NCBI GenBank assembly: GCA_007116965.1
Contig: SKHJ01000046.1
Coordinates: 1 to 6,259, forward strand
Direction: 5' to 3'
Length of the DNA stretch: 6,259 nt
Source of the DNA: Candidatus Kaiserbacteria bacterium
GTDB taxonomy: Bacteria > Patescibacteriota > Minisyncoccia > Phycocordibacterales > UBA918
Both the position numbers and the translations under genes were made by a program. Of this stretch, positions 1 to 5,151 are shown piece after piece. The notes under the pieces were generated by a model that saw nothing but the letters and a program-made list of their open reading frames with translations, ran no database searches and was not told the origin of the DNA. Position 1 is the first letter of the stretch. Every line of letters starts with the position of its first letter.

Positions 1-1
1 A

Positions 2-43
2 AAACGCTCGCTGGATGAGCTGCTAGAAGAGAGTATGACCTAG
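2..43 (+). CDS. 3' end of an unidentified upstream gene (partial)
   Basis: An open frame enters from the left edge and ends with TAG at 41-43, giving the C-terminal peptide KRSLDELLEESMT. The other two plus frames stop earlier (positions 16-18 and 24-26). The acidic, helix-like tail looks like the natural end of a protein, but 13 residues are too few to name it. The gene before rpmI is often infC (IF3); this tail does not resemble a usual IF3 C-terminus, though I cannot rule it out. The frame closes 20 bases before the rpmI promoter, which fits a gene boundary. Confidence 0.35.
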   Translation, partial: KRSLDELLEESMT

Positions 44-63
44 GTTTCAAGACGCGGAATCGC

Positions 64-92
64 TTGACCACAGAACCCAAATACGCTATAGT
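64..92 (+). promoter_or_regulatory. Sigma-70-type promoter of rpmI-rplT
   Basis: TTGACC (64-69, 5 of 6 to the -35 consensus) and TATAGT (87-92, 5 of 6 to the -10 consensus) are separated by an ideal 17-nt spacer. Transcription should begin near 97-99, leaving a leader of about 32 nt before the rpmI ATG at 131. It is the best promoter in the window, as expected for ribosomal protein genes. The sequence TACGCTATA around its -10 recurs in the ndk promoter. Confidence 0.75.
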
Positions 93-130
93 TGCGACAC
101 TTTTGCTCGCTTCAAGGCAGTAAATCAGGT

Positions 131-322
131 ATGAAAACGAATAAATCTTATACTAAGCGGATTAAAGTGACGAAAAACGGGAAGCTGCTTACGCGTCGCC
201 CTGGACAAAATCACTTCAACGCCCGCCAATCAGGTGAGCAGCGTCTGCGCCGCAAGCGGACTCAAACCATCACACTGGCGAAACGGATCACTCGTCGTTT
301 TTTACCACGCACTGGCGCGTAG
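131..322 (+). CDS. rpmI: 50S ribosomal protein L35 (bL35)
   Basis: A small, very basic 63-residue protein of the bacterial 50S subunit that binds 23S rRNA. The start MKTNKS, followed by KRIKVTKNGKL at residues 9-19, matches the L35 pattern (K-T-N-x-S, K-R-x-K-V-T-x-x-G-K). The basic run around residues 38-43 is also typical, and the length is normal for the family. An in-frame ATG at 92 would add 13 residues, but it lies in the -10 box of the promoter, so the start at 131 is the real one. Ribosome-binding signals are weak: AAGG at 114-117 is too far away and AGG at 127-129 is too close. It is followed after 64 nt by rplT, the standard gene order, and the two are probably cotranscribed. The stop is TAG. 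Confidence 0.93.
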   Translation: MKTNKSYTKRIKVTKNGKLLTRRPGQNHFNARQSGEQRLRRKRTQTITLAKRITRRFLPRTGA

Positions 323-386
323 CTAGTTCACGTTGCGAGTAAGCAAACATACCAATTATCAGTAATTTGATTGTAAACACGTTACT

Positions 387-731
387 ATGGCACGAGTTAA
401 AGGAGGCATCATGGCGAATAAGCGACGCCGCAATATCCTAAGCCAAGTTAAAGGCTATCGTTTTGCTCGCTCTAAGAAGAAACGCGCCGCTCGCGAAGCG
501 ATCTTTCATGCGCATTTGCACGCCTTTGCCCACCGCAAGGATAAGAAGAATGATTTTCGGCGTCTGTGGATCGTACGTATCAACGCAGCGCTACAACCAT
601 ATGCGATCAAATACAGTCAGTTTATCAAGCAATTAGCTGATAAGAATATCAAGCTTGACCGCAAAATCTTAGCCACCCTGGCCAAAGAACGTCCCGACAG
701 TTTCTCCCGCATAGTCAAACAAAGTCAGTAA
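387..731 (+). CDS. rplT: 50S ribosomal protein L20 (bL20)
   Basis: Assembly protein of the 50S subunit, 114 residues (family about 115-120). The N-terminal MARVKGG is the CPR-like form of the conserved MARVKRG. Further family motifs are FRRLWIVRINAA (57-68), YSQFIKQL (76-83) and LDRKILATLA (90-99). The N-terminal half is a long, Lys/Arg-rich rRNA-binding extension. I chose ATG 387 because the MARVK segment is conserved in L20, although no Shine-Dalgarno precedes it. An AAAGGAGG does stand in front of a second in-frame ATG at 411 (Met9). It follows rpmI, and the TAA stop is directly adjacent to a strong hairpin that should end the transcript. Confidence 0.95.
   Translation: MARVKGGIMANKRRRNILSQVKGYRFARSKKKRAAREAIFHAHLHAFAHRKDKKNDFRRLWIVRINAALQPYAIKYSQFIKQLADKNIKLDRKILATLAKERPDSFSRIVKQSQ
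399..413 (+). promoter_or_regulatory. Shine-Dalgarno-like motif before an internal rplT ATG
   Basis: AAAGGAGG (399-406), a 4-nt spacer and ATG (411-413) lie in frame inside the 5' end of rplT. The same bases encode K-G-G-I-M of L20, so the motif could simply follow from codon choice for the KGG segment seen in CPR L20 proteins. Internal starting would give an L20 lacking its first eight residues. I regard it as probably coincidental, but no real start in the window has an equally good site. Confidence 0.25.
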
Positions 732-761
732 ACAACAGCCACCCGCAACGGTGGCTGTTGT
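732..761. terminator. Hairpin terminator between convergent rplT and membrane-protein gene
   Basis: A perfect 12-bp stem (732-743 with 750-761) encloses a 6-nt loop (CGCAAC). It begins at the base after the rplT stop and ends 7 nt before the stop of the convergent minus-strand gene, so it can serve both transcripts. The trailing T-runs are short: TCGTTT on the plus side, and TTGTTTAC on the minus side, partly inside the stem. The stem core is CCACC/GGTGG, as in the second terminator of this window. Confidence 0.8.
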
Positions 762-768
762 CGTTTGG

Positions 769-1413
769 CTACTGGTCAAGTCCAAGATCATCGAGAGTGA
801 TTCGTACATGTAAAAGGCCATAGATACTGACCTGTACCGCCCACAGCCACACAACGCCAAGCGGCATGAATAATGCAATGTAGGCAGTACCCGGAACGAC
901 ACAGAAGGCAGCAAACCAGTGCCAGTGGCGACCTATCATTCGGAACCAGGTTAAGATCCCGCTAATAACGAAGAGGCACCCGATAAAGATAAAAAATAAC
1001 TGCGACACCAACACACCCGTCGCTACCAACTGCAAGACCGCGATACTGACAACAACATTAAGTAGTAGCAATCGGATGGCCGCCGCAAACCAACGATGTG
1101 CAAACAACTGAGCAGATTGCGCAGCAAAGTGTACCTGCAAACGATATCGCCGGTACCAATACGTAGTCCCAGGAATGCGAGTAAGCAGATAGTACGATCC
1201 CGCGCCACCGAGAAACACCCCGACCAAGACAGCCACACTATACCAGGAGACAAATATTGTAGCCCATGACCAAAACCAAAGTATACTTACAAGCAACGCT
1301 ATTCCTATACCAATCTGGCGGGTGTACCACCGCGAAAGATACGCACGCTGGTGCCAATAGCGACCACCCTCGATAATCATATACCAAAGTAACAAGAGGC
1401 TGGTCATTGCCAT
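769..1413 (-). CDS. Polytopic membrane protein of unknown function
   Basis: I do not recognise a family for this 214-residue protein. It is very hydrophobic and rich in Trp (14) and Tyr. Probable membrane segments are about 34-55, 58-78, 110-134, 136-157 and 166-203, the last possibly two helices; the first 14 residues are also hydrophobic. Polar loops are short and basic (residues 18-33 and 79-93, with a YRRYR stretch), and the tail ends in acidic LDDLGLDQ. I see no catalytic motif, cysteine pair or lipobox. It starts 9 nt after the stop of the upstream RNase gene, so cotranscription is likely. There is no Shine-Dalgarno, but a -10-like TAAAAT lies 6 nt before the ATG. Met3 is an alternative start. 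The TAG stop faces the rplT terminator. Confidence 0.75.
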   Translation of the reverse strand: MAMTSLLLLWYMIIEGGRYWHQRAYLSRWYTRQIGIGIALLVSILWFWSWATIFVSWYSVAVLVGVFLGGAGSYYLLTRIPGTTYWYRRYRLQVHFAAQSAQLFAHRWFAAAIRLLLLNVVVSIAVLQLVATGVLVSQLFFIFIGCLFVISGILTWFRMIGRHWHWFAAFCVVPGTAYIALFMPLGVVWLWAVQVSIYGLLHVRITLDDLGLDQ

Positions 1414-1419
1414 AGTGCT

Positions 1420-1425
1420 ATTTTA
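1420..1425 (-). promoter_or_regulatory. Possible internal -10 box for the membrane-protein gene
   Basis: On the minus strand TAAAAT (5 of 6 to TATAAT) overlaps the stop codon of the upstream RNase gene and ends exactly 6 nt before the ATG at 1413. This would place +1 on the A of the start codon, a leaderless mRNA. There is no upstream TG and no convincing -35, and the region is AT-rich, so chance is a fair explanation. Confidence 0.22.
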
Positions 1426-2799
1426 AAATGAAATAATCACTTCCTCACCCTCAGCCGGTACTGTAGCGGCGAGACCTAGGTAATCGTGAATCCTTTGTGC
1501 TAAAAATAATGAAGCGTTCTCTTCGCCCATAGTGACAAAAACTCGTTCCAAGCTGCTTCGGCAGCTGTCAATTACACCTAAAAGCTGCTCGCGGTCAGCG
1601 TGCCCGGAGTAGCCACTGATAGTTGCGATTGTTGCTTTTACTTTGACTGCTACACCATCAATCGTGACGTTTGGTACTCCCTCTTGTAGACGTCGACCTA
1701 AACTCCCGGCCACTTGGTGTCCAACCAGCAAGACCGTGGTTGTTGGGTCTGAGAGATAATGTTGTTCGTGCCGACGAATACGACCGCCGTGACTCATACC
1801 ACTGCCGGCGATGATGACCTTGGGGCCAGTGACGGCATCAATCTCATGAGAAGCATTGACGGTACGAGTGGCTCGAAAGCCGGGAAAGCTGAAAAGATCA
1901 TCATCACTTTGTAGACGCGCTTGAGCCTCAGGACTGAGGTAGCTAGCGTAGCGACGATACACGTCTGTCACAGCGATAGCTAACGGAGAATCAAGGAAAA
2001 CAGGGATAGGTTCCATCTCACCAGATTCGACAAAATGATTTATCTCATAGAGCATTGTCTGTGTTCGCTCTAAAGAGAAAGCAGGAATGATGAGAGTGCC
2101 CCCACGTTGTCGTACAGCCTCCAGGTGGTGTCGCAACAAAGCTGCTCGCTCAGCTACCGCTTCATGAGTACGGTCACCATAGACACTCTCAGTGATAAGG
2201 TAGTGGGCAATCTCAGGCATTTGTGGCGGAGCTGAGAGGGGTTGCGGTACGTTGCCTACATCTCCTGTACAGACGAGCACTCGACCATCTCGACGCAAAA
2301 GTACCATCGCCGAACCAAGAATATGACCAGCGTTAATGAACTGCACCTCAACCTCATCAGCCAACGTTCGCCATTCCTCGTAACCAAAAGTCTGCCACTG
2401 GTTTAAAGCTTGATCAATAGCTTCTACATCGTACCAAAGTGGTGTTTGGTAACGCTCGTGCTCATACACCATAATATTGTGAGCATCGCGCAGCATTATC
2501 TCCGAGAGCGCCTTGGTCGGTGGCGTCGAATAAATCGTACCAACGAAACCATCTTGTACTAGTTTCGGTATCCGACCAATATGGTCGGTGTGTGCGTGTG
2601 TGACCAGAAGCGTGTCGATATCGGCTGGCTGGTAGGGAAATGGTCGCGCGTTGTGTGCTGCAGTATCAGCTACTCCCTGCTCTAGACCGCAATCGATCAA
2701 AATAGCCGTCGCGCCCGTATCGAGCAAAAAATTGGCGCCAGTCACACTGCCGACCCCACCATGAAACCCAAGCACCGACTGCCGCTTACCCTTTTTCAT
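1423..2799 (-). CDS. Beta-CASP metallo-beta-lactamase RNase (Ysh1/COG1236-like)
   Basis: Predicted zinc-dependent ribonuclease of the CPSF73/Ysh1-like group, acting in the cytoplasm on RNA processing or decay. It has 458 residues from the chosen start. MBL motifs: D36 (IDCG), HAHTDH at 68-73, GHILGSA with H159, and TGDVG with D180. Beta-CASP motifs: ESVYGDRTH at 204-212, GSGMSHGGRIRRH at 332-344, VGHQVAGSLGRRL at 359-371, and SGHAD at 398-402. All metal ligands are present, so it should be active. The frame stays open upstream to a GTG at 2892, but that extension reads through a terminator hairpin and has no family similarity. ATG 2799 (MKKGKR) or ATG 2805 (MSMKKGKR) is the real start. An extended -10 lies just before it. 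The membrane-protein gene follows after 9 nt. Confidence 0.92.
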   Translation of the reverse strand: MKKGKRQSVLGFHGGVGSVTGANFLLDTGATAILIDCGLEQGVADTAAHNARPFPYQPADIDTLLVTHAHTDHIGRIPKLVQDGFVGTIYSTPPTKALSEIMLRDAHNIMVYEHERYQTPLWYDVEAIDQALNQWQTFGYEEWRTLADEVEVQFINAGHILGSAMVLLRRDGRVLVCTGDVGNVPQPLSAPPQMPEIAHYLITESVYGDRTHEAVAERAALLRHHLEAVRQRGGTLIIPAFSLERTQTMLYEINHFVESGEMEPIPVFLDSPLAIAVTDVYRRYASYLSPEAQARLQSDDDLFSFPGFRATRTVNASHEIDAVTGPKVIIAGSGMSHGGRIRRHEQHYLSDPTTTVLLVGHQVAGSLGRRLQEGVPNVTIDGVAVKVKATIATISGYSGHADREQLLGVIDSCRSSLERVFVTMGEENASLFLAQRIHDYLGLAATVPAEGEEVIISF

Positions 2800-2808
2800 A
2801 GACATCCC

Positions 2809-2817
2809 AGTGTACCA
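2809..2817 (-). promoter_or_regulatory. Extended -10 promoter of the beta-CASP RNase gene
   Basis: On the minus strand TGGTACACT (TG, one base, then TACACT) lies between the terminator hairpin and the gene. It is 3 nt from ATG 2805 and 9 nt from ATG 2799. Usual spacing puts +1 at about 2802-2803, downstream of ATG 2805, so ATG 2799 would be used on a nearly leaderless mRNA. No -35 is visible because that region is occupied by the hairpin. The motif has the same form and spacing as those of gmk and cmk. Confidence 0.5.
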
Positions 2818-2819
2818 CG

Positions 2820-2848
2820 AGAAAACCACCTTCGTGAGGTGGTTTTCT
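2820..2848. terminator. Bidirectional intrinsic terminator upstream of the RNase gene
   Basis: A perfect 12-bp inverted repeat (2820-2831 with 2837-2848) has a 5-nt loop. Its GC core CCACCT/AGGTGG is flanked by AAAA on the left and TTTTCT on the right, so both strands present a hairpin followed by a U-run. On the minus strand it would stop transcripts arriving from ndk, or from any small RNA in 2849-2940, before the RNase promoter a few bases further on. It also shows that the longer upstream reading of the RNase frame is not coding. Confidence 0.8.
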
Positions 2849-2937
2849 GTAGAATCACATCCGTATGCTCCTGGAGAATTCCAGGTGGGCACCCTTACTG
2901 TTTGTGGTTTGAAATCCTGGTTTGGTTCTCAGTGACA
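2820..2937 (-). ncRNA. Candidate small RNA between ndk and the RNase gene
   Basis: The 227 nt between ndk and the hairpin hold no plausible gene. On the minus strand a possible promoter (TTAAAG at 2971-2966, 16-nt spacer, TATAGA at 2949-2944) would start RNA near 2937, and the intrinsic terminator at 2820-2848 would end it, giving about 120 nt. Between them lies a 6-bp stem with a 4-nt loop (2870-2885), adjacent to a short GGTG/CACC pairing. I recognise no known RNA family: it is not 4.5S, 6S, tmRNA or tRNA. The -35 is poor. The alternative is simply the 3' untranslated region of ndk. Confidence 0.15.
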
Positions 2938-3075
2938 AACATGTCTATAGGCAGCCCGTAAAATGCTTTAACCGGAACATACGACAATGTGACTCTGTCG
3001 ACCATGGTAGCATGCAGTCATACCAGACACAAAGGTATTTTCAACAATGAACTCAGATGACGTTGATGCATTCGT

Positions 3076-3684
3076 CTATTCCCGCGACCCGTCGAGATTT
3101 ACATCGTACATAATGCGCTCTTGCGCTGTTGTGTATTCCATTATCTCTTCTTGTCCAAACCATAGTGCAATCTCACGCTCAGCTTCCTCGGGAGAATCAG
3201 AGCAGTGAATGAGGTTACGTACTGCTCGATCCTCATAGGTTGAATGTGCATACGAATCGAGAGTAAAGTCTCCACGAATGGTACCGACGTCTGAGGTGGC
3301 AGGTTCGGTGGAGCCAACCAGCTTCTTGACCACCGCTACTGACTGATTGCCTTCTAAAACCAATGCTAATACCGGACCTTGTTGCATATACTTCACAATC
3401 GTCCGAATAATGTCTTTACCATATTCGATCGGCTCCTTCTCCACCGGACGACCTTGGGCCGTGAGGTCATTGACGATATTTTGGCCTTTTTTTAGGAACC
3501 ATTCGTCATCTTTATTATAGTGTTTCATCAAATCTGCTTCCTGCGGGACAAAAAACTTGAACGCGGTGAACTTTAGTCCGGTCTGCTCAAACCGCTTGAT
3601 AATCTCGCCCATCAAGCTGCGCTGAATGGCGTCTGGTTTGAGAATCACGAAGGTACGTTCTTGGTGTGGGTGCTTAGTCGACAT
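3076..3684 (-). CDS. ndk: Nucleoside diphosphate kinase, enlarged form
   Basis: Transfers the gamma phosphate of ATP to NDPs through a phosphohistidine, the last step to NTPs and dNTPs. Recognised by ERTFVILKPDAIQR (9-22; K16), GEIIKRFEQTG (26-36), HY with Y56, GPVLALVLEG (103-112), GTIRGDF (134-140; R137) and NLIHCSDS (157-164) with catalytic H160. The position of the nucleotide-binding Arg of human NME proteins (Arg88) appears to be Lys120. At 202 residues it is about 60 longer than the usual 140. The extra length is an insertion after Y56 (about 58-94), a shorter one after GDF (about 143-155) and a C-terminal tail. Similar enlargements are, to my knowledge, seen in CPR homologues. It has its own promoter, and the next terminator is at 2820-2848. 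The stop is TAG. Confidence 0.95.
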   Translation of the reverse strand: MSTKHPHQERTFVILKPDAIQRSLMGEIIKRFEQTGLKFTAFKFFVPQEADLMKHYNKDDEWFLKKGQNIVNDLTAQGRPVEKEPIEYGKDIIRTIVKYMQQGPVLALVLEGNQSVAVVKKLVGSTEPATSDVGTIRGDFTLDSYAHSTYEDRAVRNLIHCSDSPEEAEREIALWFGQEEIMEYTTAQERIMYDVNLDGSRE

Positions 3685-3720
3685 AAATGATACCGTCTGG
3701 GTTATTAGTTAATCAACGGC

Positions 3721-3748
3721 AGTATAGCGTACTCCCTCCGTAATTCAA
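3721..3748 (-). promoter_or_regulatory. Promoter of ndk
   Basis: On the minus strand TTGAAT (3748-3743) and TATACT (3726-3721, 5 of 6 to consensus) are 16 nt apart. Transcription would start near 3714, giving a leader of about 30 nt before the ndk ATG at 3684. The -10 context TACGCTATA is identical to that of the rpmI promoter. It sits in the 86-nt gap after map, so ndk can be transcribed independently of gmk-adk-map. A closer TATCAT lies 2 nt before the ATG, too near to serve this start. Confidence 0.6.
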
Positions 3749-3770
3749 GCGTCAGATTGGTTATGTAAGA

Positions 3771-4547
3771 TTATTTCGTCAGTATCTTTGGTCCATCCTT
3801 CGTAATCGCCACCGTATGCTCGAAATGAGCTGAAAGTGAACCATCCATAGTATACACACTATACCCATCACCATCATCGTCAAAGTACACGTCTTTGGAA
3901 CCCAGATTAACAATTGGTTCGATGGCATATATATGACCAACTTCAATCACCGGACCAGTATTAGCACGGGCAATGTTCATAATATTTGGCTCTTCGTGAA
4001 TAGCATAGCCGACCCCATGACCACACAAAACATCAACGACAGACATACCGCGACTGTGGACAAACGAACTGATAGCGGCGCCGATATCACCAATACGCTT
4101 ACCGGGTTGCGCGGCCTTAATACCCCGCGCCAGAGCTTCTTGGGTAACAGCTAGCAAACGTGTTGCCTCAGGCTCAATATTTCCCACCCCAACCGTGATA
4201 CCAGCATCAACTACCATATCACGGTAACCGATTGACATATCGATATTGATAATATCACCAGCAGCTAGCACCTCATCGGCGCTAGGAATACCGTGCTGCA
4301 CACAATCATTGACTGAGGTGCAGATTGCTGCGGGGAAAGGGCGCGGGGCAAACGACGGCCGATAACCCAACAAGACAGGCTGTACCTGGTGCACGTTTAC
4401 CAACCTACGCGCTAGGTCATCAAGTTCAGCTGTGGAAGCCCCGGGTACTGCCTTGGCAGCAAGTTCCTTAAGTATCTGCCCCAAGATATTGCCGGCTTCC
4501 CCTAAGATTTCTATCTCGACTGGAGTTTTCTTACTGATCTTGGCCAT
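3771..4547 (-). CDS. map: Methionine aminopeptidase, type I
   Basis: Cytoplasmic metalloprotease that removes the initiator methionine from nascent proteins. From ATG 4547 it has 258 residues, the usual length for type I. The five metal ligands are all visible: D103 (NID), D114 (VVDAG), H177 (GHGVG), E210 (AIEP) and E243 (FEHT). The conserved substrate-site His is H85 in SVNDCVQHGIP. There is no type II insert and no N-terminal zinc domain. An acidic DDDGDG loop (223-228) precedes the last motif. The frame is open 30 codons further upstream, but that part lies inside adk and has no family similarity. The start overlaps the end of adk by 17 nt, suggesting coupled translation. adk-map is a classic pair; here it follows gmk rather than secY. 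Confidence 0.95.
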   Translation of the reverse strand: MAKISKKTPVEIEILGEAGNILGQILKELAAKAVPGASTAELDDLARRLVNVHQVQPVLLGYRPSFAPRPFPAAICTSVNDCVQHGIPSADEVLAAGDIINIDMSIGYRDMVVDAGITVGVGNIEPEATRLLAVTQEALARGIKAAQPGKRIGDIGAAISSFVHSRGMSVVDVLCGHGVGYAIHEEPNIMNIARANTGPVIEVGHIYAIEPIVNLGSKDVYFDDDGDGYSVYTMDGSLSAHFEHTVAITKDGPKILTK

Positions 4548-5139
4548 GTGAGAAAAGTGCCTGATGGATTTCTGCCGCCACCGCATCGATCGCCGCCGTG
4601 CCATCGACGTCGTATACAGTGGTATTTGGGCGTTCACGATAGTACTGCAGGACCGGCACCACTTCCTCTCGATACCAATCTAACCGAGCTTCGATTGAAG
4701 CCTCAGTATCATCAGCCCGAGCACGGTCTTGCATGCGAGCACGAACGACAGATTCCGGTGTTTCTAAATTTATGACCTCCAGGTTCGACCGTTTATAAAA
4801 GGGCCAAGCGCTTTCCAACACCTTGGCTTCATCCACCACACGGGGAAAGCCATCGATCAACAGATGACTGCTATCATCAAGGTGCTCGCGCATCGCGTCT
4901 GCCCAGAGACTAACCGATAAGAATAGTGGTTGCAGGACACCACTATCAAGCGTGACGCTGACTTTTTTTTCAGTATACCCTTCTCCTTTGGCAGCTAGCG
5001 CGCGGAAGCGTCGACCGGTCTGAATGTCTACCACCGAGCGCGCCGGGTCAAGTGCCCGTAGAGCTGACACTAGTTTTTCAATTTGTGTACCTTTACCACT
5101 ACCTTGCGGTCCGATAAATATTATAGTTCTAGGCTGCAT
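4531..5139 (-). CDS. adk: Adenylate kinase, short-lid form
   Basis: Cytoplasmic enzyme converting AMP plus ATP into two ADP, 202 residues. It shows the P-loop GPQGSGKGTQ (10-19), the AMP-site TGRRFRA (41-47, with the conserved Arg at 46), DGFPR (96-100), and the lid and closing arginines in RARADDTE (139-146) and R152. The lid is short and has no zinc-binding cysteines, which explains the reduced length. The usual TGD of the AMP site reads TGR here (R43), a change worth noting. It starts 12 nt after the gmk stop and its end overlaps map by 17 nt, so gmk-adk-map form one translationally tight group. No Shine-Dalgarno is present before ATG 5139. Confidence 0.93.
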   Translation of the reverse strand: MQPRTIIFIGPQGSGKGTQIEKLVSALRALDPARSVVDIQTGRRFRALAAKGEGYTEKKVSVTLDSGVLQPLFLSVSLWADAMREHLDDSSHLLIDGFPRVVDEAKVLESAWPFYKRSNLEVINLETPESVVRARMQDRARADDTEASIEARLDWYREEVVPVLQYYRERPNTTVYDVDGTAAIDAVAAEIHQALFSHGQDQ

Positions 5140-5151
5140 ATGTAGGTTTAC

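Noticed and set aside
92..130. Upstream ATG at 92 for rpmI
   Set aside because: It overlaps the -10 box, so the mRNA would start after it, and L35 proteins begin at or near MKTN.
669..1253. Minus-strand frames at 669-914 and 1023-1253
   Set aside because: They are alternate-frame shadows of the membrane-protein gene and, for the first, of the rplT end and terminator.
2800..2892. GTG-initiated extension of the beta-CASP RNase frame
   Set aside because: It reads through the 12-bp terminator hairpin and the -10 box, has no family similarity, and good ATG starts with the MBL fold right after them exist at 2805 and 2799.
2900..2925. tRNA T-arm-like string GGTTTGAAATCC
   Set aside because: The T-loop has T in place of C56 and no acceptor, D-arm or anticodon arm can be folded around it.
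2895..2942. Fifteen-codon minus-strand ORF in the ndk-RNase gap
   Set aside because: Its ATG is one base after the possible TATAGA box, there is no ribosome signal, and the peptide is unremarkable.
2761..2961. 66-codon plus-strand frame across the RNase start and the gap
   Set aside because: It runs antisense through the conserved RNase N-terminus and across the terminator hairpin; no family or ribosome signal supports it.
3685..3690. TATCAT 2 nt before the ndk ATG as its -10
   Set aside because: Transcription would start inside the coding region after the ATG; the promoter at 3721-3748 gives a sensible leader.
4548..4637. Thirty-codon N-terminal extension of methionine aminopeptidase
   Set aside because: The stretch lies within adk, is an Arg-rich shadow translation, and the family begins at MAKISKKT.
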